This document shows positions 7,051 through 15,772 of a stretch of 40,771 nucleotides of DNA, piece by piece. The notes under the pieces are model-generated. The model did not search any database and was not told the DNA's origin. It saw only the letters and a list, made by a program, of their open reading frames with translations. Position numbers and translations under genes: made by a program. The stretch is taken from the NCBI GenBank assembly GCA_002701365.1, contig NZUK01000030.1:1-40771 (forward strand), given 5' to 3'. The stretch is from Flavobacteriales bacterium. Lineage in GTDB: Bacteria; Bacteroidota; Bacteroidia; Flavobacteriales; TMED113. Within the stretch, counting starts at the first letter, position 1. The number at the start of each line of letters is the position of its first letter.

Positions 7051-8370
7051 ATGCATATCTACGTATATTCAATTATTATCCTTACATCATTTAACTTATT
7101 ATACAGTCAAATTATCTCCTATGAATTAATGGCAACATGGTCTTTAGATGAAGTAAGCGATCTGTACGATGAATTTGGAATTCCTGAATCAGCTAGTCAA
7201 ATAAACTATCCCGTGGATGGTTATAAAATACTATATATGACTCCCGATTATAATGGAGAATTAACAATATGTTCTGGTGCAATTTTTCTTCCTGCAGGAA
7301 TTAATTGTCCTCCACCTTTAATAAGTTGGCAACACGGCACTGAATCAAATGACGAAGGAGCTCCGTCTAATGTTGGAAATAGCTACAATGATCTGATTGG
7401 TGTAGTCTGTGCTTCAGGTGGATACATTGTAACTATGAGTGACTTTATTGGATTGGGAGAAGGTGAGGGAATTCATAATTACATGCACGCGCAAACCGAA
7501 GCAACCGCAACAATTGATCTAATTATGTATGGAAAAGAATTTGCTAATGATATGCTAGGAACACCAACTAACGATCAATTGTTTTTATTTGGATATTCTC
7601 AAGGAGGACACGCAACTATGGCTACAGTAAAAGAAATTGAGGCTAATTACTCTGAAGAATTAACAATTACTGCATCTGCACCAATGGCAGGACCTTATAG
7701 CATGTCTGAAATACAAAGTGAAATGCTGGAATCAGGACTACCCTACCCAAATCCTGGGTATTTACCCTATTTAATATTTTCTTATAATAAGATCTACAAT
7801 ATCTATGATGATATTAATGATGCATTAATATCTCCTTACAATACATTTTTATATGACATGTATGATGGGTCTTATGACATGTGGGAAATTAATAACACAT
7901 TACCTTCTACACCAATTGATATTTTTCAAGAAGATTACTACCAAGAATACTTAAATAATAATAATCACCCACTAAGACTAGCTCTAATTGACAATGACGT
8001 CTATGATTTTGTCCCTCAATCTCCAATGAGATTAATTCATTGTAGTGGTGATGACAATGTAGCGTATGAAAGTTCTGAACTTGCCTATAATTACTTTATA
8101 ACAAACGGAGCAGAAAATATTGAATTAATCGATGGAGGTAATTTTAATCATGAACAATGTGCTTCCCTTGCTATTTTAGGAGGTAAATTATGGATAGACA
8201 CCTATGCTGAACTTTGTCAACCAAGTCAGGTAATAGAGCTTAATGATCAAGGGAAAAAAACTATCATTAAAACCATAGACCTAATTGGAAGGAAAAACCA
8301 AAAAGATAATCCATTTTTAATAAATATTTATAGCGATGGAAGCTATCAAAAGAAATTCCAAACTAATTAA
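7051..8370 (+). CDS. Secreted alpha/beta hydrolase with a short C-terminal sorting-type tag
   Basis: The 439-residue protein starts with a signal peptide (residues 1-20, ending LLYSQ). The hydrolase core has an oxyanion-region segment ISWQHGTES near 91-99, DFIGLGEGEG at 131-140, and the nucleophile elbow GYSQGGHA with Ser-183. A later SGDDNV and a NHEQC segment probably carry the Asp and His of the triad. This pattern fits secretory lipases and prolyl-oligopeptidase-like esterases; the substrate is unknown. The last 45 residues contain IDLIGR followed by IYSDGSYQKK, a pattern shared with three other exported proteins here, which suggests secretion by the type IX system. A palindrome precedes the gene, and it ends 1 nt before the convergent aldehyde dehydrogenase. 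Confidence 0.82.
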   Translation: MHIYVYSIIILTSFNLLYSQIISYELMATWSLDEVSDLYDEFGIPESASQINYPVDGYKILYMTPDYNGELTICSGAIFLPAGINCPPPLISWQHGTESNDEGAPSNVGNSYNDLIGVVCASGGYIVTMSDFIGLGEGEGIHNYMHAQTEATATIDLIMYGKEFANDMLGTPTNDQLFLFGYSQGGHATMATVKEIEANYSEELTITASAPMAGPYSMSEIQSEMLESGLPYPNPGYLPYLIFSYNKIYNIYDDINDALISPYNTFLYDMYDGSYDMWEINNTLPSTPIDIFQEDYYQEYLNNNNHPLRLALIDNDVYDFVPQSPMRLIHCSGDDNVAYESSELAYNYFITNGAENIELIDGGNFNHEQCASLAILGGKLWIDTYAELCQPSQVIELNDQGKKTIIKTIDLIGRKNQKDNPFLINIYSDGSYQKKFQTN

Positions 8371-8371
8371 T

Positions 8372-9754
8372 TCAGCGTAACATTTTAGTTATTTTCTGCT
8401 TTAAACTACTATATGGTGGATAAATCAGTTTTGCAATTGAAAAACCAGACATTTGGAACAATACTGACTTTGCATTTGAAAATTCTAAAAACCCATACTT
8501 GCCTCCATTTTTACCTAAACCACTTGAATTAACACCACCAAAAGGTAAGTAAGGATTGGCATATTGAAGCATGCATTCATTAATAGCAACCGTACCTGAA
8601 CTTGTACTATTTAAAAAATAATTTATTTCTTTTTTGGACTTGCTAAATAGATATAGTGCAAGTGGTTTATCATCTTGATTAATAAACTCAATCACAGAGT
8701 TAAAATCGTTGTATATTATGATAGGTAAAATAGGTCCAAATATTTCATTATGTAAAATAGGATTCTCTAGACTAACATTATTTAAAATAGTAAGTGGCAC
8801 TGATTTATTATTATTTGCTCCATTGGAAGACTGTATCTCAATATTTGCACCATAATCAATAGCATCATTTAAAATTTTATGAAGTCTATTCATATGGTTA
8901 CTATTGACAATTTCACCAAAATCTGATTTATTTTTAAAAAAATTATCCAAAACAATTTTAGCATGTAGAATGAATTTTTCATATTGATCTATATGTACAA
9001 ATACATGATTAACGGCAATACATGTTTGACCGCAATTAACAAATTTAGACCACATAATCTTTTCAACAGCATCTTTTATGTTAGCACTTTTGCCCAAAAC
9101 AGCGTGGTTTCTGCCTCCTAATTCTAAAGTGACAGAGGATAAATTTTTTGAAGCAGCACGCATTACTAATTTTCCGACATCAGGGGAACCAGTAAAAAAA
9201 ATATGATCATATTTTAAATTAATTAGGTAGCTCCCTATGTCAGCACCTCCCTCTACTACAGCAACTTCACTTTCTGAAAAGAGAGAGGATAGCATCTTTA
9301 AAATTAAAGCACTAGTATGTGGAGTAAACTCAGATGGTTTAACTGTAACACAATTACCAGCAGCAATAGCAGAAATTACTGGATTTAATGTTAAATTAAA
9401 AGGATAGTTCCAAGGAGAAATAATTAAACAAACTCCCTTTGGCTCATGATAAATTCTAGACCTTGTTCCAATAAGTTGAATAGGAGCCCAAACTGACTTA
9501 GTAGACGTCCATTTATTAATATTGGCTAAAGTGAATTTAATATGCTGTAAAACAGTATTTAATTCCGTGGAATTAAATTCAGCTATGGGTTTTTTATAAT
9601 CACGAACACATGTAGAATATATTAAATCTTCATTTTTAAGAATCCAATTTCGAATGCTTTTAATTTTATTAATTCGATCTTTAACACTAGAATAAATTAT
9701 CTTTTTATGAAAATATATTTTTTGAGCATGAAATATATTGTCTAGTTTTTTCAT
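8372..9754 (-). CDS. Aldehyde dehydrogenase (class 3-like)
   Basis: A cytoplasmic NAD(P)-dependent aldehyde dehydrogenase of 460 residues, a length typical of the class 3/fatty aldehyde group rather than the longer (about 490) classes. Key motifs are seen: PWNYPFN at 114-120, cofactor-binding KPSEFTPHTS at 139-148, FTGSPDVGK near 187-195, catalytic Glu-211 in LELGG, and nucleophile Cys-245 in GQTCIA. The EIFGPILP segment is also present. It oxidises aldehydes to carboxylic acids; the exact substrate is not readable. Its start overlaps the stop of the upstream copper monooxygenase gene by 4 nt, so the two are translationally coupled, although that enzyme is exported and this one has no signal peptide. 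Confidence 0.93.
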   Translation of the reverse strand: MKKLDNIFHAQKIYFHKKIIYSSVKDRINKIKSIRNWILKNEDLIYSTCVRDYKKPIAEFNSTELNTVLQHIKFTLANINKWTSTKSVWAPIQLIGTRSRIYHEPKGVCLIISPWNYPFNLTLNPVISAIAAGNCVTVKPSEFTPHTSALILKMLSSLFSESEVAVVEGGADIGSYLINLKYDHIFFTGSPDVGKLVMRAASKNLSSVTLELGGRNHAVLGKSANIKDAVEKIMWSKFVNCGQTCIAVNHVFVHIDQYEKFILHAKIVLDNFFKNKSDFGEIVNSNHMNRLHKILNDAIDYGANIEIQSSNGANNNKSVPLTILNNVSLENPILHNEIFGPILPIIIYNDFNSVIEFINQDDKPLALYLFSKSKKEINYFLNSTSSGTVAINECMLQYANPYLPFGGVNSSGLGKNGGKYGFLEFSNAKSVLFQMSGFSIAKLIYPPYSSLKQKITKMLR

Positions 9755-12093
9755 TGGCTAAAAATAAATTGTTTTTCAATACGTCCACTCTTATATATAA
9801 CGATGACAGGCCCAAATGTTTGATCATAAATTTTTCTTCCTAAGGGATCTACAATAGTAATTATACCATCTGTTAATTGAATACTGTTTAAATCAAATGT
9901 CATACATGCATTTTGACAATCTTCGATTGTCATAAAAGGTACAATTCCATTACACCCTCCCCATAAAAATTCTTCACATTGATTATTTTGTTGATTAAAA
10001 TAATAGATTAGAATTGCACCATCACAATTCCCTACTTCAGGAAGTAAATCACAGTTTTCGGTAATAAAAATATTATCCCACTGACATTGAATAAAATCAT
10101 AAAAATCAGTATAAAGCTCCAAAGAAACATCTTCAGTAAAAATTGCACCGTCTTGAATTTCTAAATAATGAGTGCTTTCATCAACAAGAGCGTAATAATT
10201 TACATTTTCAATAGCAAGTGTATCCCCAAATGAATTAAATAATACAAAACCCGGATAAGAAAAAACGTCATCCCATGAAGAGTTTGTAACATTAACGACA
10301 AATTGCGACGATCCGCTCTGATATATAGATGTGATTTCCAAATTTGAACAGTCTTGTTGTTCATATTCATCACAAATATTATTATTATTTATATCGTTGA
10401 TACAAACACAATCCCCCAGTATGCATTCATACCACTCATCACAAAGTACAGTTGCACACTCTATTTCATCACAAATTCCATCTAAATCTAAATCATTTAT
10501 ACAATTATCAAAACAATCATAAAACTCCTGAGCATATTCACATGAACCATCATTTTCTGTTGCATTCATATCAAAATTACAAGCATCTATATCTGTACAA
10601 CCTAAAGTACAACTGGTGTTCCAAAATATATTTTGGTCTGGATCAGAGATAATACTGTAATCAGCCCAAAAGTTTTGACATTCTTGCTCAGAAACACTAT
10701 AATCACATATTTGTGTAGATAAATTAAAACAACAAGGAGTGTGACAGACACCACAATCATCTAGAATACCACATGTTCCATCATCAATAGTTGAATTTGG
10801 ATTAAAATTACATGCACTAGCGTCGGTACAGCCGAAATCATCTGTATTTCCTAGATAGATATTCTCATCTCCTTCTTGGTAAGGTACATAAGCAAAAGGC
10901 AGAAAGAACATTTCACAAGTTGTGTAATCACACCAATACATATCTTGAGGTGGAGAATTAGGATTGGTTGGATTACTAGCTGTATTGTCGTATGTAGCAT
11001 AAGCATGTATTGTATAACCTGCTGGCAACTTTAACATATATTCTGGCTGATAAAATGTTTGCCAATTAAAATCCCAATCTGGGATACTAATTATGGGAAT
11101 AGTATCTCCATTATTTTCTGCATATATAAGCCATGATTTACCTATTAGGTGCATATGAGGAAGAACACTAATAATACTCATGTCAAAATCTACATAATAA
11201 GAATTATAATGTGTATAAATCTGATTTGCAGGAATTGCAAGTTGAGTATCTAATAAAGTAAGTACTTCTATTTCTCTTTCCACCTCTTCTTCTTTAAAGA
11301 ATAAATTTATTGAGCTCTGATCATATTGATCAATGGAACTTGGAGCATAATGCATTTGTATAGCAATATCAGCTCCTGCCGGCAAAAGTAAACCAATGTC
11401 ATTATTCCAAGTTGGCGCTACCATTCCTGGAGTATAACCAGCCGCAAATTGAGGAATAGCACCGGTACAAAAACCACTTTCACATTCATAGCCATATTCA
11501 GGAGTTGATGCGTCTAATGCCGCCATTTCTCCAGAATTATCAATACTAATTAAAGTGTGATGAACTGCTTCTAAATTACCTGGCATAATCTCAATAGACT
11601 TGAGGTACTTATCCTCTGAAAAATTGGTAGAAAAAACAAAAACTCTGTAATCATCTTGATTATTTCCTTCAATTAAATACTCTTCTGACATAGTTAAAAC
11701 AAAGTCTGGATTACCAATGGCAGATCCTTCAGGAAAATCAGGAATAGATGCTTCTAAAGCAGGATCTCCTTGAATCATACCACCATCAACCCAATCAGAT
11801 ATTAATTGCTTATCATTTTCTGACAATACACGTTCACCTATGAAACTTGAATACTCACTGTCCGCATGCCATGGCGGCATATATCCAGATTGCGTAACAT
11901 ATTTAATCATCATCCCAAGTGAAGCTACTTCCTCGTAACTAGTAAATGGCATGGGGCCAGATTGTCCTACACGATGACATTCAGTACAGTTATTATAAAT
12001 AATAGCCGACACATCTTCACTAAAATTTACTTGTGAAAATAAAACCGCTGGAAAAAATAAAATATAAAAAATGTTTTTCATAGTTTTGGGCAT
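9751..12093 (-). CDS. Exported cytochrome c / type II copper monooxygenase with Kunitz domain
   Basis: A multidomain exported protein of 780 residues. The signal peptide covers residues 5-20; an internal ATG at residue 5 (12081) would give a more normal start. Residues 24-110 form a cytochrome c-like domain with heme motif CTECH (36-40) and a probable Met ligand in GYMPPWH. Residues 125-400 resemble the PHM/DBM-type copper monooxygenase core: VHHT (177-180), MHY (247-249), HMHLIGK (313-319) and Met-395 as candidate copper ligands. Two Cys-rich ACNF modules follow (about 420-545), then a YECILGDCVC stretch (556-564). A Kunitz/BPTI-type domain occupies 681-730 with all six cysteines. A tag with DPLGRK...IYKSGR ends the protein. 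Substrate unknown; such enzymes hydroxylate activated C-H bonds. The fusion of a heme domain suggests electrons arrive through it. Confidence 0.85.
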   Translation of the reverse strand: MPKTMKNIFYILFFPAVLFSQVNFSEDVSAIIYNNCTECHRVGQSGPMPFTSYEEVASLGMMIKYVTQSGYMPPWHADSEYSSFIGERVLSENDKQLISDWVDGGMIQGDPALEASIPDFPEGSAIGNPDFVLTMSEEYLIEGNNQDDYRVFVFSTNFSEDKYLKSIEIMPGNLEAVHHTLISIDNSGEMAALDASTPEYGYECESGFCTGAIPQFAAGYTPGMVAPTWNNDIGLLLPAGADIAIQMHYAPSSIDQYDQSSINLFFKEEEVEREIEVLTLLDTQLAIPANQIYTHYNSYYVDFDMSIISVLPHMHLIGKSWLIYAENNGDTIPIISIPDWDFNWQTFYQPEYMLKLPAGYTIHAYATYDNTASNPTNPNSPPQDMYWCDYTTCEMFFLPFAYVPYQEGDENIYLGNTDDFGCTDASACNFNPNSTIDDGTCGILDDCGVCHTPCCFNLSTQICDYSVSEQECQNFWADYSIISDPDQNIFWNTSCTLGCTDIDACNFDMNATENDGSCEYAQEFYDCFDNCINDLDLDGICDEIECATVLCDEWYECILGDCVCINDINNNNICDEYEQQDCSNLEITSIYQSGSSQFVVNVTNSSWDDVFSYPGFVLFNSFGDTLAIENVNYYALVDESTHYLEIQDGAIFTEDVSLELYTDFYDFIQCQWDNIFITENCDLLPEVGNCDGAILIYYFNQQNNQCEEFLWGGCNGIVPFMTIEDCQNACMTFDLNSIQLTDGIITIVDPLGRKIYDQTFGPVIVIYKSGRIEKQFIFSQ

Positions 12094-12098
12094 GTTTT

Positions 12099-12126
12099 GT
12101 TAATACTCTATAGTTAATACTCTATA
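12099..12126. repeat. 14-bp tandem direct repeat upstream of the copper monooxygenase gene
   Basis: The unit GTTAATACTCTATA occurs twice in a row without mismatch, between the start codon (12093, minus strand) and a TAnnTTTG box at 12129. It could be an operator or a slippage product. Confidence 0.85.
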
Positions 12127-12128
12127 AC

Positions 12129-12136
12129 CAAATTTA
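12129..12136 (-). promoter_or_regulatory. Possible TAnnTTTG promoter box for the copper monooxygenase gene
   Basis: On the minus strand the sequence TAAATTTG matches the Bacteroidota -7 element TAnnTTTG. It lies 35 nt before the first possible start. No good -33 element is evident, and such 8-mers occur by chance in AT-rich DNA. Confidence 0.3.
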
Positions 12137-12182
12137 ATGAAAAAATAAAAAAAACTCTTATTGAAAAATTAAAAAAAGAATT

Positions 12183-13469
12183 ATGAAAAGTACAATAACA
12201 TGCGACATGGAAGGCGTAATACTTACAATGAATAGTGATGCCGAAAAAATTTTTGGATATAAAAAAGACGAATTAATTGGAAAAAAAAGAGTTTCTCTAT
12301 TTTCACCAGGTGAAATTGTTCTTCAAAATGTGGAAGGATGGTTAAATACTGCTATTAAAGAGGGTGAATATAAAGGTGAAACCTATTTTTTAAAGAAAAA
12401 TGGTGAAAAATTTAATGCTCGAATTAGAATAACACCAACTTTTGCAAATGGTAAAGACAAACCTCAAACTGGATACTGTGGTGTAACTGAAGTGATCGAC
12501 AAAAATGTTGAAGTGCCTATTAAATTTTCAACTAAATTAATTAAAATGTTAGCGATTACTAGAATGCCATTTACATCCGCTTCATTACTACCAATATTTG
12601 TTGTAGGTGCTTATTTTGCTGGTTCAGGTGACGGTTTATTTAGTATTCAACAATTTACACTTACAATTGTAGGTATCTTGATTGCTCACCTAGGAATTAA
12701 TGTATTTAATGATTATTTTGATGGTAAGGACGGTACTGATGAAGCAAATGCTGAATACTTCCAACAAGTTTCAGGAGGAAGTAGGGCCATAGAACTTGGA
12801 CTAATCACTCTTAAAGGAACTCGTAAACTAGGTATTATATTAACAATCATCGCACTTAGTATAGGTGGACTAATACTATCTAACATTAACGAAGCTAATT
12901 TTACAGGAGCGATGCAAATAACAGTTGCAGGTTTATTATTAGGCTATTTTTATACTGCTCGACCAATAAGATTAGTGGCCAGAAGAGGTTTAGGAGAAAT
13001 AGCTATTTTCTTAGCATTTGGACCACTTTTAACACTTGGTACTGGGTATGCAATATTTAACGGTGCATTTGAAGAATCAGTACATTTTGTAAATTGTTTG
13101 CTAATGGGTATACCTCTAGGATTATTAACAACTAACATATTACTTATTAATGAATTTCCTGACATGAAGAGCGATGCAACTACAGGAAAAAATCATCTTG
13201 TTGTTACTTTTGGAAAAAAAGCAAGTAGATGGATTTATCTTGTTTTATTGTTTCTAGCTGTTGGCTCATCTTTCTACATGTATCAAGAGATGAACAATAT
13301 ATATCTTTTAATTCCTACAATATTTTGTTTATTATTTGGCTTATATATCTTTAAACATATTCTCAAGCATTATGAACTAAGAAGCCTGGTAGACGCAAAT
13401 TGGAAAACAATTGGACTTCAAGCTTTGTACTCAATAATACTATGTATTTGCTTAATGCTAGGTTTTTAA
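12183..13469 (+). CDS. PAS domain fused to a UbiA-family prenyltransferase
   Basis: This 428-residue protein joins two domains. Residues 1-108 form a PAS sensor domain, with DMEGVILTMNSDAEKIFGY, a central helix, and FLKKNGEKFNARIRITP as the C-terminal strands. It lacks the LOV photoactive-cysteine motif. Residues 116-428 are a UbiA-type membrane prenyltransferase with about eight to nine helices. The two Mg-diphosphate binding motifs are intact: NDYFDGKDGTD at 176-186 and NEFPDMKSD at 323-331. UbiA enzymes attach prenyl chains to aromatic acceptors; the pattern suits the MenA (menaquinone) branch, but the acceptor is not certain. I know of no standard UbiA with a PAS domain, so the fusion is unusual. 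It is followed after 13 nt by a cytochrome c gene, likely in the same operon. Confidence 0.88.
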   Translation: MKSTITCDMEGVILTMNSDAEKIFGYKKDELIGKKRVSLFSPGEIVLQNVEGWLNTAIKEGEYKGETYFLKKNGEKFNARIRITPTFANGKDKPQTGYCGVTEVIDKNVEVPIKFSTKLIKMLAITRMPFTSASLLPIFVVGAYFAGSGDGLFSIQQFTLTIVGILIAHLGINVFNDYFDGKDGTDEANAEYFQQVSGGSRAIELGLITLKGTRKLGIILTIIALSIGGLILSNINEANFTGAMQITVAGLLLGYFYTARPIRLVARRGLGEIAIFLAFGPLLTLGTGYAIFNGAFEESVHFVNCLLMGIPLGLLTTNILLINEFPDMKSDATTGKNHLVVTFGKKASRWIYLVLLFLAVGSSFYMYQEMNNIYLLIPTIFCLLFGLYIFKHILKHYELRSLVDANWKTIGLQALYSIILCICLMLGF

Positions 13470-13482
13470 GTATATTATTTAT

Positions 13483-14148
13483 ATGAAACAAAACTTATTT
13501 TTTGTAATTATTGTATTGTGGAATTATAGTATTACATGTCAATCTATTGATTACGAAACTGAAATTCAACCTATTTTTGATAATAGTTGCATGCCATGTC
13601 ATAGTGGATCTAATCCAAGTAGCGGTTTAGATTTAACATCATATGACGGGGTAATGACTGGCAGTAATAGTGGACTAGTTGTTATATCCGGTGATTTTGA
13701 AAATAGTCTATTATGGCAAGAGATAATCTCTGGAGACATGCCAAATAATGTTGCAAATAATAATCTAGGAATACCCGATTTAAATAATCAAGAAATAGAA
13801 TTAATTGAAAATTGGATCCTAGAATTGCAATGTGAATTAGTTGATTGTGAAACAGGCTATGAGTGTGTCTTAGGAGAATGTATTTGTATTTCTGATAATG
13901 ATCAAGATGAAATATGTGATGAATTAGATAATTGCCCTAACACTTACAACCCTAATCAAGAAGACTCAGATAATGATGGATTAGGTGATGATTGTGATCC
14001 AATGCCATTAAATATTTATGAATTAACTCATAGTAAAGAGATAATTAAAATACTGAATCTTTCAGGTCAAGAAAGCATAAAAAATAAAAACACGTTAATC
14101 TACATATATAACGATGGATCTATTCAAAAAACTAGACAATTAGAATAG
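13483..14148 (+). CDS. Exported cytochrome c with calcium-binding thrombospondin type 3-like repeats
   Basis: The 221-residue protein begins with a signal peptide (residues 1-20). Residues 22-115 form a cytochrome c-like domain of the planctomycete type, with the heme motif CMPCH at 36-40 and a candidate Met ligand in SGDMPNN. A Cys-rich segment with YECVLGECIC follows at about 124-133, matching a segment in the copper monooxygenase upstream. Residues 137-175 carry Asp-rich repeats (NCPNTYNPNQEDSDNDG) typical of thrombospondin type 3 calcium repeats. The C-terminal tag contains LNLSGQ...IYNDGSIQK, the same type as in three neighbours. It probably acts at the cell surface as an electron carrier. 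It ends 1 nt before the convergent arylsulfotransferase-like gene. Confidence 0.82.
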   Translation: MKQNLFFVIIVLWNYSITCQSIDYETEIQPIFDNSCMPCHSGSNPSSGLDLTSYDGVMTGSNSGLVVISGDFENSLLWQEIISGDMPNNVANNNLGIPDLNNQEIELIENWILELQCELVDCETGYECVLGECICISDNDQDEICDELDNCPNTYNPNQEDSDNDGLGDDCDPMPLNIYELTHSKEIIKILNLSGQESIKNKNTLIYIYNDGSIQKTRQLE

Positions 14149-14149
14149 T

Positions 14150-15733
14150 TTATTTTATTGAATACATTTTCTTAAAAGTACCGTCATTATAAATTTCAAA
14201 GTAAAGAGAATTAGATTTTTTCATTTCGCGACCTAGAAAATCAATTTTATTAATTAGAGATCTCTGTTTAGCTATTTCTTTTAATGAAACATTATTACAT
14301 AAATCAGGATAAATATAGGGAGGACCTTCAATTGGTGAACCTGGAGTTAAATCATAATTACTTAAACCAATATAATCTGCACTAAACCTTTCACACCTAA
14401 ATGCACTGTTAGAAGGTGAATTAGGTATTCCACCAAAAATTTCATTATCAGGTGGGAGTTCACCTTGATTTAAAATAAGATTACCACTATATACAGGGTT
14501 AATGTATTCCCAGACAATATCCCCGAAATTAGTAACTTCAAAAAACCTTCCTTGCGGACCACTACAAATTAAAGTATTTCCGTTAGGTAATCTTTGACAA
14601 CCAGAAATATGATCAGCATAAAAATCAGAGGGATTTGGAGCAGAATATGTCCAAAATAAATTTAAAGGGCCATAAGCAGAGTCTTCATTTAAACTATAAT
14701 TATAACCAGATGTAGGTGGCTGTATCTCATCGACACTAGAAAAGTTTCCATTAGGCCTTCCTTGTCCATTGTTAAAAATTAAAATATTATTTGCCCCAGG
14801 TAAATCTTCATCAACCCACTGTACGTGATGTGGTCCAAATAAAACTCTATCAATAGAATCTCCTCTATTGTAAGCCATTGGATTTCCCCATCTATATAAA
14901 ATATCTCCACCCATCCCAGCGTTACCACCAGAATTGTTAGCAGCTTCTTCAGTAGTAGTACTGTGATCAATAATCCAGAACTCACTAATTGCTCTTGAAG
15001 TAATTATTATTTGATCAAGTTCTTCATTATAATCTAATGAATTAGCATGAATCCAATCTGCCTTACCACCAGCAGAATTTTGACCAGGTCCCATGTAATT
15101 AATATTAAAACGTTCAGGATGATCAGAAATATTTCCATAGTTAGGAAGTGAAGAATCAAAATCTTGAATCAAATGATCCCAAAGATGCCATTCCCAAACA
15201 ATATTAGCACTATTAGTTCCCACCGGCTCTATCTCAATAATATGCTCAGGCCAAAGTTCATTATCTTGCAATAAATCAGGATTCCTACCCATGGCAATAG
15301 CTTCTTCAAATGTTTTACGTTCCCAGGCAAGAATTAAAATATTCCCATTAGGTAAAACCTCAACATCATGGTGTTGATGATAATTATCACTATTATAATC
15401 AAAAGACCATATCACATTACCTTCCCAATCTAATTTTTCTAAAGCACCACCGATTCCGCCTCCTTGAAAAACCTGACTAGAAATACGATTAGTTCTTAAA
15501 AGCATTCCATCTTCTAAAAGATATACTGCTAATCCAGAACGATAATCACTTTGCCATTCATTTACTAGATTTCCACAATTATCAATCAAATAAGTTTTTT
15601 TTGTTGGACTAAACAATGTAAAGCCTTCATAAGCATCTTGATCATATGAAAAAACTCCAACAGTCTGATTTTGAGTTAATAATAGATACGGAAAAAACAA
15701 GACTAAGAATGTGCTAAAAATAAAATACTTCAT
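14150..15733 (-). CDS. Exported arylsulfotransferase-like protein
   Basis: The 527-residue protein has a signal peptide (residues 1-20). Its body looks like the arylsulfotransferase (ASST) six-bladed propeller family: GFTLFSPTKKTYLIDNCG, LEKLDWEGNVIWSFDY, HHDVEVLPNGNILILAWE, DWIHANSLDYN, and FGPHHVQWV are spaced along the chain, with the His-rich segments that carry the active site. Such enzymes transfer sulfate between phenolic compounds; many marine relatives are of unknown substrate and might not be active. The tail KIDFLGR...IYNDGTFKK fits the shared short C-terminal tag. It lies between the convergent cytochrome gene and, 39 nt upstream, the DUF423 gene on the same strand. Confidence 0.8.
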   Translation of the reverse strand: MKYFIFSTFLVLFFPYLLLTQNQTVGVFSYDQDAYEGFTLFSPTKKTYLIDNCGNLVNEWQSDYRSGLAVYLLEDGMLLRTNRISSQVFQGGGIGGALEKLDWEGNVIWSFDYNSDNYHQHHDVEVLPNGNILILAWERKTFEEAIAMGRNPDLLQDNELWPEHIIEIEPVGTNSANIVWEWHLWDHLIQDFDSSLPNYGNISDHPERFNINYMGPGQNSAGGKADWIHANSLDYNEELDQIIITSRAISEFWIIDHSTTTEEAANNSGGNAGMGGDILYRWGNPMAYNRGDSIDRVLFGPHHVQWVDEDLPGANNILIFNNGQGRPNGNFSSVDEIQPPTSGYNYSLNEDSAYGPLNLFWTYSAPNPSDFYADHISGCQRLPNGNTLICSGPQGRFFEVTNFGDIVWEYINPVYSGNLILNQGELPPDNEIFGGIPNSPSNSAFRCERFSADYIGLSNYDLTPGSPIEGPPYIYPDLCNNVSLKEIAKQRSLINKIDFLGREMKKSNSLYFEIYNDGTFKKMYSIK

Positions 15734-15772
15734 TGAGTAAAGATATTCATAGTTTTTGAAAACTAAAAAAAA

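Noticed and set aside
9904-10053. Kunitz domain as animal contamination
   Set aside because: The domain is in frame within a bacterial exported gene that has AT-rich codons like its neighbours and a bacterial C-terminal tag, so a chimera is unlikely.
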